Notes: generated from the sequence alone by a model not told the origin. Numbered from the stretch's first letter, positions 6,192-12,710 are shown. The stretch: 17,858 bases of DNA from DAIOHQ01 sp036744635 (GCA_036744635.1 DAIOHQ010000083.1:1-17858), one strand, 5' to 3'. Made by a program: numbers and translations.

Positions 6192-7808
6192 TTACGCGGC
6201 GTCCAGGAGCAGGCCGGTCTTGCCGCCCCAGCGCAGGGTGCGGTAGGACTCTACGGTGACGTGGCCGCTTTCGAGCATGGGACGGAGGATTTCAGCCGAG
6301 ATGTCGGACTGATCGACCAGCAGGCGGAGCTGGGGGGTGACCGAAGCGTCGAGGGCGAACTGGGGGAGGGCCATGGCGATGAGGGCGCGGTTTTCGGTGA
6401 GCCAACGATATCCCTGGCCGATGGCGCGGAGGTCGCTGAGGCCCTCGCGGGCGACGGCGAGGAGAACCATGCGGCGGTCGCGGTCGATGGCCAGACGGGC
6501 ATCGGGACACATGGGGGGCGACATGGCCGGGGGGCACTGGATGATGGCGCCGGCCGCGTGATTCAGGATGGCATCGAGAATCGAGGCGCTGTCGGCGAGC
6601 TGGTTGGGGAGATCCAGAACGTCGTCGATGCGTTGGGCGCGCGGCTGGATGGTCATGTTCGGAGTGGGGATGGAGGCTTGCGGCTTGGGCATCGGGACCT
6701 CTTGATCTGGTTTGGCATTGTCGCGCATCGGTGTCGGGCGGGGCGCGGGCGCGGGAATCGGCGGCAGTTGTTGAGCGGCCGACGGCGCCTGGTTTTCTGA
6801 CGAACCCGCCATTATCTCCTCCTCCTGCGCTTCCAGCGGATGGGCATCTTCGGCATCGGCGGGGGATGAGGCAGCAGAAGCATCGGTGTGGGCGGAGAGG
6901 GGGGGATTCGAACGTTTGGCCTTTTCGAGAAATTCGCCGATCACCTTCCACTGCGGGGAGAGGGAGGATTGGGCCTTGTCGGTGGCCGGGCGACAGCACA
7001 GGACCAGGTGCTCGGCCACGTCCGGCGCGGGCTGCACCGGTGACTCGGACTCAAGCGGCCATTCCAGGAACTGGCGGCAGACGCTTTCGAGCTTTCGATA
7101 GACGCCGGCGGCGTGGGTGTCATCGTTGGCGTCGAGCAGCGCCAGCGACAGCCTTGGCCGCTCAATGGCGCTGCCATCGGTGGAGACGATGCTCTCGGCG
7201 ACGCCTTTGAGCGTGCGATAACAGGAGACGACGCCATCGTGGTCGCAGGTGGAAAGGAGCACCCAGTGCGACACGCGGCGGAGCAGTTCGCGGGCCTCGG
7301 GCACGCGCGGGTTGGGGGCGAGCAGGAGCCAGGCATCGACGTCGTAGTTCATTTCCTGAATCGCATCCGCGATGCTGCGGGCGTCGGCGGATTCGAGCGG
7401 CTGCGACGGCTCGGCGGGCTCGCCGTGCTCGAAGCACATCAGACGAAGCTCGGAGGCATCGACCTCGATCAGGCCGATGCGCTGGCCGGCATCGGCGAGG
7501 TGGCGGGCATATTGCTTGACGCGGTCGAACTGCTTGCCGTTGAGATGGGCGCCGAGGATGGCGGTCACGGGCGGAATGGGGACTTCGGGCGGGGTCGCCT
7601 GGAGTTGTTCGGCGGCTTGCGGTGCATTGAAGCGTTTGGCGAATTCCTCGGGAGTCAGATCGATGCTGACCGCGGGTCGGGGGACGCCGCCCGGCGGGGT
7701 GCGCCGGGGGCGCTGCTGGCCGCCGGTCTGGCGCTGCCGCACGCTGGAGAGGAACAGATGGCTGATCTCACTGAGCCGCCGCGATGGTTTTGGATCAGGC
7801 ATATTCAT
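6192..7808 (-). CDS. Uncharacterised ParA-associated protein with a degenerate P-loop
   Basis: A 538-aa protein that I cannot place in a named family. The basic N-terminus (residues 8-24, PSRRLSEISHLFLSSVR) is followed by a Pro/Arg-rich stretch to about 48. The domain at about 80-300 looks like a SIMIBI/MinD-fold relative: ILGAHLNGK at 84-92 occupies the P-loop position and fits GxxxxGK, but the next residue is Gln rather than Thr/Ser, so ATP hydrolysis is doubtful. A helix and a strand ending in GLIEVD follow. A low-complexity Ala/Pro/Gln linker covers about 305-390, and a second globular region about 391-538. No signal peptide or membrane helix is seen, so it is cytoplasmic. It lies 89 bases downstream of the ParA-CBM gene on the same strand and probably shares its transcript, which suggests a partner or regulator of that ATPase. 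The start could be either of two ATGs six bases apart (7808 or 7802). Confidence 0.8.
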   Translation of the reverse strand: MNMPDPKPSRRLSEISHLFLSSVRQRQTGGQQRPRRTPPGGVPRPAVSIDLTPEEFAKRFNAPQAAEQLQATPPEVPIPPVTAILGAHLNGKQFDRVKQYARHLADAGQRIGLIEVDASELRLMCFEHGEPAEPSQPLESADARSIADAIQEMNYDVDAWLLLAPNPRVPEARELLRRVSHWVLLSTCDHDGVVSCYRTLKGVAESIVSTDGSAIERPRLSLALLDANDDTHAAGVYRKLESVCRQFLEWPLESESPVQPAPDVAEHLVLCCRPATDKAQSSLSPQWKVIGEFLEKAKRSNPPLSAHTDASAASSPADAEDAHPLEAQEEEIMAGSSENQAPSAAQQLPPIPAPAPRPTPMRDNAKPDQEVPMPKPQASIPTPNMTIQPRAQRIDDVLDLPNQLADSASILDAILNHAAGAIIQCPPAMSPPMCPDARLAIDRDRRMVLLAVAREGLSDLRAIGQGYRWLTENRALIAMALPQFALDASVTPQLRLLVDQSDISAEILRPMLESGHVTVESYRTLRWGGKTGLLLDAA

Positions 7809-7832
7809 GGGAGCTCACAGGGGTCTTGTACG

Positions 7833-7870
7833 GGCGCCGGGGACGTGCTGAGAGAAACGTCCCCGACGCC
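7833..7870. other. Long hairpin between parA-CBM and its downstream gene
   Basis: GGCG-C-CGGGGACGT (7833-7846) pairs with ACGTCCCCG-A-CGCC (7857-7870) across a 10-base loop: a 13-bp stem with one C/A mismatch. It sits in the 89-base gap between the two minus-strand genes. There is no T-run, so it is more likely an RNA-stability or processing element, or a dispersed repeat, than a full terminator. Confidence 0.55.
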
Positions 7871-7897
7871 GCGTTTGGATCATTGCGGCGTGGCTCG

Positions 7898-9280
7898 TCA
7901 TTCCACGTCAACGACGTTGTTCAATTCGCCAAACTGATTGGTCTCGACGTAGGTGTTGTGCGGATCGCTCAGCCACTTGCCGTCGACGATGAAGCGATAG
8001 CGGTAGCGCCCCTGCCGCAGCGGCAGCTTGGCGGTCCAGTCACCAGGCTTGCTGCCCGCCACCATCGGCGTGGACATCGGCGACCAGTTGTTGAAGTCAC
8101 CGGCGATCAGCACTTGCTTTGCATCGTTGAAGTGCGTGGCGAACAGCGTCTGGCCATTCTCCTGCTTCACACCATAAAACTCCTCGAGCTTCTGTTCGAG
8201 GGTTTTGGGCGCGGCGGCCGGGGTTTGCTGCGGCGGGAGTTCCTCGTCGAAGCGCAACCGCGGCTGAGCAGCGGTGGCGGACGACAACTCCGCGACCAGG
8301 GGATCTGCGCTGTGGATGGCCAACCGCCCGGCCAGCATCGGCTCCGCCGACGCCACCGCGGTCTGCTGCTGCGGCTCCGCCGGAGCAGAAACGGTCGTCG
8401 GCACGCTGCCGCGCCCGAACTGGTAGTTGGCGAGTTGCGAAAGCTGCTTGGCCCGTTTGACCAGCTCCGCCGGCCGGGACAAGCGCTCGACGGGGGCCGG
8501 CTCGATATCCATCGGCCGATGCCCCATCAGCTCGCGCGCCAGATTGACAAAATCCTTGTACCCCCTGCTGCCCGGATCGTACTCGGTAATCGGCTGGCCG
8601 AAGCTGGCGGCCTCCTTCAACTTGGTGTTGAAGTTCACCGTGCTTTCCATCAGGTATTCGCGGAACTTGCTCCGCAGTTCCGAAAGCACCTCGCGGGCCA
8701 GTTTGGTGCGCGTGTCATACAGCGTGGGCAGGACGCGGATGACGATTTCCTTGTCGCAGCGCTCGCGCAGGACTTCCAGGGTCTCCATCATCTTGGTGAG
8801 CCCGTGCAGGCTGAAGAAGCCGGTCTCCACCGGCACCACCACTTCATCGCAGGCCCGCAGGGCGTTGAAGGTCAGCAGGCCGACGCTCGGTGGGCAGTCG
8901 ATGATGCACCACTTGTAGGTTTCCTGAACGCTGTGGAGTGCGCGGGTCAGCCGGTCATCGCGGCCGATCCGGCCGGCGAAGACCTGCTCGAAGGCGCTGA
9001 GGCGGATGTTGGAGGGGGCCAGGTCGAAGTCGCTGGCGATCTGCCAGACCGCCTCCGACAGCTTGGCGACGCGGCCGTCGCTCTCCTCGATCAGGGCATC
9101 GTAGATTGTGCGCTCGATTTGCTCTTCGGGAACCGCCAGGCCCACCCCGCAGTGGCCTTGCGGATCCATATCAACTAGCAGCGTCTTTTGCCCGAGTCGG
9201 GCGAGGCAGGCGGCCAGGTTGATGCTGGTGGTCGTCTTTCCGCAACCGCCCTTCTGATTGATGATCGCGAGCGTTCGCAT
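7898..9280 (-). CDS. ParA/MinD-type ATPase fused to an AMPK-type glycogen-binding domain
   Basis: A 460-aa cytoplasmic protein. Residues 1-255 are a full ParA/Soj-type ATPase. They carry the deviant Walker A KGGCGKTT (10-17, with signature Lys10 and catalytic Lys15), switch I VDMDPQG (36-42) and Walker B CIIDCPPS (Asp128). A Pro/Ala/Gln linker covers 256-372. Residues about 378-460 form a CBM48/AMPK-beta-like carbohydrate-binding domain. Compared with AMPK beta from memory, Trp399 (GDFNNW), Trp436 (VDGKW) and Asn454 (LNN) match known glycogen contacts, and Arg429 replaces a Lys. ParA proteins form ATP-dependent dimers that position cargo such as chromosomes, carboxysomes or PHB granules; here the cargo or signal may be alpha-glucan. 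The start is fixed by AGGAAGG seven bases before the ATG at 9280; the open frame runs on upstream to 9367 without support. It probably forms an operon with the gene at 6192-7808 and is divergent from the fibro-slime gene. Confidence 0.95.
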   Translation of the reverse strand: MRTLAIINQKGGCGKTTTSINLAACLARLGQKTLLVDMDPQGHCGVGLAVPEEQIERTIYDALIEESDGRVAKLSEAVWQIASDFDLAPSNIRLSAFEQVFAGRIGRDDRLTRALHSVQETYKWCIIDCPPSVGLLTFNALRACDEVVVPVETGFFSLHGLTKMMETLEVLRERCDKEIVIRVLPTLYDTRTKLAREVLSELRSKFREYLMESTVNFNTKLKEAASFGQPITEYDPGSRGYKDFVNLARELMGHRPMDIEPAPVERLSRPAELVKRAKQLSQLANYQFGRGSVPTTVSAPAEPQQQTAVASAEPMLAGRLAIHSADPLVAELSSATAAQPRLRFDEELPPQQTPAAAPKTLEQKLEEFYGVKQENGQTLFATHFNDAKQVLIAGDFNNWSPMSTPMVAGSKPGDWTAKLPLRQGRYRYRFIVDGKWLSDPHNTYVETNQFGELNNVVDVE

Positions 9281-9584
9281 GTTCAAACCTTCCTTGGCTT
9301 GAGGGCGGCCGGTCCGTCGGCCACCAGGAAATTTCCAAAAGCGACGGATTTGCCGCTTTCTGTTCATCCCATCGGAGAGACTGGGCAGAAAACTTTAGGA
9401 TTATCGGACAAAGGGATGGATGACAGAGCTGGCCGGTACAAGTGGAAGATCACCGGCAATGCCGACCGGCCGCGGGGAGATAGGGTATCTGGGGCACTTC
9501 AAGCACCAGCGTTTTCTTGTCGTTACTTTTTGTGTTGCGTTATCTCAGGGGGGTTGGGATGATGCCGCGGGTAGAAGGAATTAT

Positions 9585-9602
9585 AGGACCTGCGCAGGTC
9601 CT
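9585..9602. promoter_or_regulatory. 18-bp perfect palindrome, candidate operator or leader hairpin
   Basis: AGGACCTGCGCAGGTCCT is its own reverse complement. It ends 76 bases before the fibro-slime start codon. As DNA it fits a dimeric regulator site; as RNA it would fold to a 7-bp stem with a GCGC tetraloop. It stands alone and does not resemble the dispersed palindrome family of this window. Confidence 0.5.
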
Positions 9603-9666
9603 CATATCTATTCTCGGTGGGCGCTTGCGGAAGGAGACACTTCGGGCGCCTGGTTCAGATGTCTCC

Positions 9667-9672
9667 AAGGAG
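9667..9672 (+). promoter_or_regulatory. Strong ribosome binding site of the fibro-slime gene
   Basis: AAGGAG lies six bases before the ATG at 9679 and decides the start in a frame that is open upstream to 9517. A second AAGGAG lies at 9631-9636 inside GGAGACA (9633-9639), which is complementary to TGTCTCC (9660-9666) just before the true site, so a leader hairpin next to the ribosome site is possible. Confidence 0.8.
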
Positions 9673-9678
9673 AGAAGC

Positions 9679-10578
9679 ATGAAGACGGTAAAGTACGCGA
9701 TCGCGCTTGCCGCCCTCAGCGTTACGTCGGGGGCCTTCGCGGCCACGGCGGACCTGGTGGGGACAATCCGCGATTTCGCGCCGGGCGATCCGGTGGATTT
9801 CGAGCAGTTCGATTTTTCCAATCCGCTTACGGTTCCGGTCCAGTACCTGCTGAACAACAACACGCAGGCTGAAACCGGCATCGTGGGCGCAACCCTGGGA
9901 GCCGACCAGAAGCCGACCTATGTGGGCGGCACGAATGCGGCACAATTCAAGACGACGACGGCGGCCGGTTTTGCCCGCTATTACAGCGACACGCATCCCG
10001 CCAACGCCACCAAGCAGATCACGCTGACGCTGGACAATTCCGGCAACGCCAACCCGGCGATCTTCAGCTACAACAACAGCGCGTTCTTCCCGATCGACAA
10101 TCAGTTGCTCGGCAATGACGGCGTCGACGAAAACAACGTCTCGCACAACTATCATTTCACCACCGAATTCCACACGCAATTCACGTATCAGGGCGGCGAG
10201 AACTTCTCGTTTACCGGCGATGACGACCTGTGGCTGTTCATCGACAACAAGCTGGCGCTGGACCTGGGCGGCGTACACCAGGCGATCAGCGGCAGCGTGA
10301 ATCTGGATGACCTCAGCCTGACCAAAGGGACGCAGTACGCGTTCGATCTGTTTTACAATGAACGCAATACCTTCGCGTCGGACCTGAAGCTGGACACGTC
10401 GATCGTGTTCGACAACGGTGAGCCGCCTCCCCCGCCGCCGCCGCCACCACCTCCTCCTCCCCCGCCCCCGCCACCTCCGGGTGGCCACGCGGTGCCATTG
10501 CCGGCGGCGCTGTGGATGGGCCTGGGCACGTTGGCCGGACTGGGCGGCATCAAGCGCCTGCGCCGGCATACTGCTTGA
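9679..10578 (+). CDS. Fibro-slime domain surface protein with PEP-CTERM-like tail
   Basis: A 299-aa exported protein. It has a signal peptide at 1-21 (MKTVKYAIALAALSVTSGAFA, cut near Ala21/Ala22), then a fibro-slime domain (TIGR02148-like, related to PA14-type beta folds) at about 25-245. The hallmark at 180-200 is GDDDLWLFIDNKLALDLGGVH, preceded by the FTTEFHTQFTYQGG strand. A run of 19 prolines (249-267) links to VPLPAALWMGLG (272-283), a short hydrophobic helix and a basic RLRR end. The tail follows the PEP-CTERM plan of a short motif, a membrane helix and Arg residues, with the motif written VPLPAA, so exosortase-type processing is likely. It was called from the strong AAGGAG site before 9679. 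C-ending codons, the strong ribosome site and the strong terminator suggest high expression. The role is probably in the matrix, adhesion or cell surface. No exosortase gene is present here. Confidence 0.92.
   Translation: MKTVKYAIALAALSVTSGAFAATADLVGTIRDFAPGDPVDFEQFDFSNPLTVPVQYLLNNNTQAETGIVGATLGADQKPTYVGGTNAAQFKTTTAAGFARYYSDTHPANATKQITLTLDNSGNANPAIFSYNNSAFFPIDNQLLGNDGVDENNVSHNYHFTTEFHTQFTYQGGENFSFTGDDDLWLFIDNKLALDLGGVHQAISGSVNLDDLSLTKGTQYAFDLFYNERNTFASDLKLDTSIVFDNGEPPPPPPPPPPPPPPPPPPPGGHAVPLPAALWMGLGTLAGLGGIKRLRRHTA
10423..10479 (+). repeat. Run of 19 proline codons
   Basis: Nineteen consecutive CCN codons separate the fibro-slime domain from the sorting tail. The codons are mixed (CCG, CCC, CCT and CCA), so it is not a pure microsatellite and has been kept at the protein level. 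Such runs act as stiff spacers and usually need EF-P for translation. Confidence 0.9.
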
Positions 10579-10608
10579 GGCGATAGATTCGGTGGAAATT
10601 TCCAGGCC

Positions 10609-10637
10609 GCACGAGGAAACTCGTGCAGCTTTTTTTT
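10609..10637 (+). terminator. Rho-independent terminator of the fibro-slime gene
   Basis: GCACGAG (10609-10615), loop GAAA, CTCGTGC (10620-10626), then AGC and eight T (10630-10637). A perfect 7-bp stem with a GNRA tetraloop and a T-run, 30 bases after the stop at 10576-10578. Confidence 0.92.
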
Positions 10638-10718
10638 GGAGCTGGCTGGCCACCGTTCGTCCGAAAACGTGCTTGAATCGAGGGTATGCACCTGGAAAAG
10701 CTTCCGGAGCGCATGGCC

Positions 10719-11144
10719 CTATAGCAACGCGGCCGGATTCAGACTGAAGTGTTTGGCCAGCACACGAATGTGGGCCTTGCTCAGCTCGCGCTGGCCGCTC
10801 AGGATGCGGTGGCCGAGGCTGCGGTCTCCCAACAGCCGGCCCAAGTCGGATTCGGTCATGCCGTGCTCCTCGACCAGCGAATGCACCAGTTGCAGGGGCG
10901 TCAGCTTCGTACCATCAATCGCGTGATGCTCGGCTTCATACTTCTCCACGAAGGTGGCAATGGCGTCGAAATAATCTTCCTGATCGGCATTCATCGCAAA
11001 ACCAGCCATCGCATCCAGCACCGTCAGTGCGTTTCGGTAGTCCACCTCATCGTGCAGCGGCCGGGGCATGAACAATCCAACCAATTCCCCATAGGTGGCC
11101 GGGATCTCGCCGTGGGTCAATTTCTTGGAAATCCTGGCCTTCAT
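10719..11144 (-). CDS. higA: HigA-type antitoxin, helix-turn-helix
   Basis: A 141-aa antitoxin of the HigA family. It neutralises the HigB toxin and represses the operon. The N-terminal half (1-80), including a YGEL..LFMPRPLHDEVDY segment, is the toxin-facing part. The Cro/C1-type HTH lies at about 82-136, with LTPLQLVHSLVEEHGMTESDLGRLLG and then SLGHRILSGQRELSKAHIRVLAKHF, the typical HigA pattern. The start codon overlaps the higB stop by four bases (ATGA), and AAGGAG lies five bases before it, inside higB. Translation is therefore coupled, but the antitoxin also has its own strong ribosome site, which favours antitoxin excess. The length is usual for the longer HigA subfamily. Confidence 0.93.
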   Translation of the reverse strand: MKARISKKLTHGEIPATYGELVGLFMPRPLHDEVDYRNALTVLDAMAGFAMNADQEDYFDAIATFVEKYEAEHHAIDGTKLTPLQLVHSLVEEHGMTESDLGRLLGDRSLGHRILSGQRELSKAHIRVLAKHFSLNPAALL

Positions 11145-11449
11145 AGCTGCTCCTTCCAGGCGTTGCGATCATATTCCTTGTGCGTCAGGATCATCAACGT
11201 GTAGACAATCTGCATATTGAAATGCACTGCCGCGATCAGACGGTACCGATTGTGCGTAACATTGAATACCACCACCGAGCGGCGACTGGCAACCGTTACC
11301 ATGTCAGCACTGGGGAAGGTGCTTCTCAGGTCTGTAAAATTCCGCCACTGCGCAGCCCTGGTTTGGCCAATCCATGTCCGCAACGACGCCTCCGCATCAC
11401 CATGGCGTTCCCAAAAACTGCGCAACATGCTTGCTTTGATAACGCGCAT
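11141..11449 (-). CDS. higB: HigB-type mRNA interferase toxin
   Basis: A 102-aa toxin of the HigB family (RelE-like fold), which cleaves mRNA on the ribosome. The sequence follows the family from the first residue: MRVIKASMLRSFWERHGDAE, a Trp-rich middle (TWIGQTRAAQWRNF, 25-38), the FNVTHNRYRLI core (62-72) and LTHKEYD at 88-94 with His90, Tyr93 and Asp94. The start at 11449 is supported by family alignment and by a consensus promoter whose -10 box ends ten bases before it; the longer open frame to 11488 would start upstream of that promoter. There is no Shine-Dalgarno sequence and the leader is only a few bases, so initiation is nearly leaderless. Order toxin then antitoxin, as usual for higBA. 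Confidence 0.93.
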   Translation of the reverse strand: MRVIKASMLRSFWERHGDAEASLRTWIGQTRAAQWRNFTDLRSTFPSADMVTVASRRSVVVFNVTHNRYRLIAAVHFNMQIVYTLMILTHKEYDRNAWKEQL

Positions 11450-11459
11450 GCTCAAGGAG

Positions 11460-11488
11460 ATTATCGCCGGGAGATGACAATTTGTCAA
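11460..11488 (-). promoter_or_regulatory. Consensus sigma-70 promoter of higBA
   Basis: Read on the minus strand: TTGACA (-35, at 11488-11483), a 17-base spacer, GATAAT (-10, at 11465-11460), then ten bases to the higB ATG. The -35 box is perfect, the -10 box matches five of six, and the spacing is ideal. It gives higBA an independent transcript despite the upstream capD-like gene on the same strand. Confidence 0.85.
11475..11487. promoter_or_regulatory. Candidate HigA operator over the -35 box
   Basis: TGACAA-T-TTGTCA is a perfect 6-bp inverted repeat around one central base. It overlaps five of the six -35 bases of the higBA promoter, the expected position for autorepression by the HTH antitoxin. 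Confidence 0.65.
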
Positions 11489-11513
11489 CGGCCTTAGCCT
11501 GCCAGCCGGCGGG

Positions 11514-12710
11514 TCATGCCGCGCGAACGGCGGCGTCGGGGGGGGCGAGGCGCAGGCCTACGCGCTCGGTGGGACGGAATTCTTCGACGCATTCCTGGAG
11601 AGCCAGGAGCACATGCTGGCGGGAACCGGTGGCGGCGTCGGCGAGGGTGTCGAGCATGCGATTTACCTGCTGGGCGTCGGCGCGGGGAAGTTTCCAGACG
11701 TGGATGCGCGGGTGGATGGTCGGGCGGATCTGCTCGTTGTCGCAAGAGAGTTCTTCGTAGAGCTTTTCGCCGGGGCGGACACCGGTGAACTGGATGGCGA
11801 TGTCGTCATTTGCGCGCAGGCCGCTACGGCGGATCAACTCTTTGGCGAGGTCGAGGATGCGAATGGGCTGGCCCATATCGAGCACGAAGATCTCACCCCC
11901 CTGCCCGATGGCCCCGGCCTGCATGACGAGCTGGCTGGCCTCGGGAATGGTCATGAAATAGCGGCGCATATCCGGGTGGGTGACGGTGACCGGCCCGCCG
12001 GCGGCGATCTGCTTGAGGAAGATCGGCACGACGCTGCCGCTGCTGCCCAGGACGTTGCCGAAGCGCACCGCCAGAAACCGAGTGCGGCCAGTCCCGTTGA
12101 GCGACTGCACATACAGCTCCGCGCAGCGCTTGGCCGCGCCCATCACGCTGGTGGGGTTCACCGCCTTGTCGGTGCTGACCAGGACGAACGATTGCGATCG
12201 TACTTCGGCCGCGGCATCGGCGACGACTTTCGTACCGAAGACGTTGTTCTTGATCGCCTCGCCGGGATTCAGCTCCATCATCGGCACGTGCTTGTGAGCG
12301 GCGCAGTGAAAGATGACCTGAGGCTGATGCGCCTCGAAGAGCTCGCGTATGCGAAGCTGGTCGCAGATATCCGCGATGCAGGGCACGATCGGCGCCCCCA
12401 GCCAGCGATGGCGCAGCTCGCGGTCGATCTCGAAGAGGGCGTTTTCCGCGCGTTCGATCAGGATGAGGCGCTCCGGGCAGAAGCGCATGATCTGCCGGCA
12501 GATTTCCGAGCCGATGGAGCCGCCGGCGCCGGTGACGAGCACCCGCTTGCCGGCGAGAAAACGCTGCAATTCCGGCGTATCCAGGTTGACGGTCGCCCGG
12601 CCGAGCAGCTTGTCCAGATCGAGGGCGCTGGCCGCGGGCGCAGGGGAATTGGTCCCCGGGCGAGGCCGAGGCACAAGGCGGCGTAGTTTGTCCATCAAGG
12701 CGCAGAACAT
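11514..12710 (-). CDS. CapD/WbpM-like nucleotide-sugar 4,6-dehydratase, soluble form
   Basis: A 398-aa extended SDR enzyme of the polysaccharide biosynthesis family (Polysacc_synt_2; UDP-GlcNAc 4,6-dehydratase type), which makes 4-keto-6-deoxy sugars for capsule or exopolysaccharide. It has an NAD(P)-binding TGAGGSIGSE at 60-69, VSTDKAVNPTSVMGAAKR at 178-195 and FTGVRPGEKLYEEL near 308-321. The catalytic triad reads Ser179, Met190 and Lys194, the S-M-K form known from WbpM-like members, not S-Y-K. Full-length relatives have four N-terminal membrane helices and a further nucleotide-binding domain. Here only about 30 residues precede the LLGRATVNLD linker, with no membrane helix, so this is the cytoplasmic catalytic half alone. 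The start at 12710 lacks a Shine-Dalgarno sequence; the ATG at 12695 is possible. It was probably expressed alone or before higBA, near ugd but separated from it by a plus-strand gene. Confidence 0.92.
   Translation of the reverse strand: MFCALMDKLRRLVPRPRPGTNSPAPAASALDLDKLLGRATVNLDTPELQRFLAGKRVLVTGAGGSIGSEICRQIMRFCPERLILIERAENALFEIDRELRHRWLGAPIVPCIADICDQLRIRELFEAHQPQVIFHCAAHKHVPMMELNPGEAIKNNVFGTKVVADAAAEVRSQSFVLVSTDKAVNPTSVMGAAKRCAELYVQSLNGTGRTRFLAVRFGNVLGSSGSVVPIFLKQIAAGGPVTVTHPDMRRYFMTIPEASQLVMQAGAIGQGGEIFVLDMGQPIRILDLAKELIRRSGLRANDDIAIQFTGVRPGEKLYEELSCDNEQIRPTIHPRIHVWKLPRADAQQVNRMLDTLADAATGSRQHVLLALQECVEEFRPTERVGLRLAPPDAAVRAA

Larger units (their letters stand above)
9281..9678. promoter_or_regulatory. 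398-bp divergent regulatory region
   Basis: No gene is visible. This region must hold the promoters of parA-CBM (-) and the fibro-slime gene (+). It contains a palindrome GGAAATTTCC (9327-9336), a TATCGGACAAA 11-mer (9402-9412) shared with the ugd leader, a nested inverted repeat (GGCCGGT 9431-9437 with ACCGGCC 9465-9471, enclosing CGGC/GCCG), a T-rich stretch (9511-9536) and an 18-bp perfect palindrome (9585-9602). No consensus sigma-70 promoter stands out. TTGTCG at 9517-9522 with TATCTC at 9541-9546 is a poor candidate for the plus-strand gene. Confidence 0.6.

Noticed and set aside
7784..9178. Long open frame (464 codons) on the plus strand opposite parA-CBM
   Set aside because: The opposite strand carries complete ParA motifs and a carbohydrate-binding domain; this frame is a high-GC shadow with no recognisable motif.
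9281..9367. N-terminal extension of the ParA frame
   Set aside because: ParA proteins begin a few residues before the P-loop, and a strong AGGAAGG site precedes the ATG at 9280.
9431..9471. Nested inverted repeat GGCCGGT...ACCGGCC as a riboswitch
   Set aside because: The arms are short and GC-rich with no recognisable riboswitch consensus; kept only as a note in the regulatory region.
9517..9678. N-terminal extension of the fibro-slime frame
   Set aside because: It would place 54 residues before an intact signal peptide; AAGGAG at 9667 supports 9679.
10423..10479. CCN-rich stretch as a possible repeat array or CRISPR-like element
   Set aside because: It is simply a proline codon run inside a gene, with no repeat-spacer structure.
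11613..12686. Plus-strand frame of 357 codons opposite the capD-like gene
   Set aside because: It lacks any motif, and the other strand encodes an intact extended SDR enzyme.
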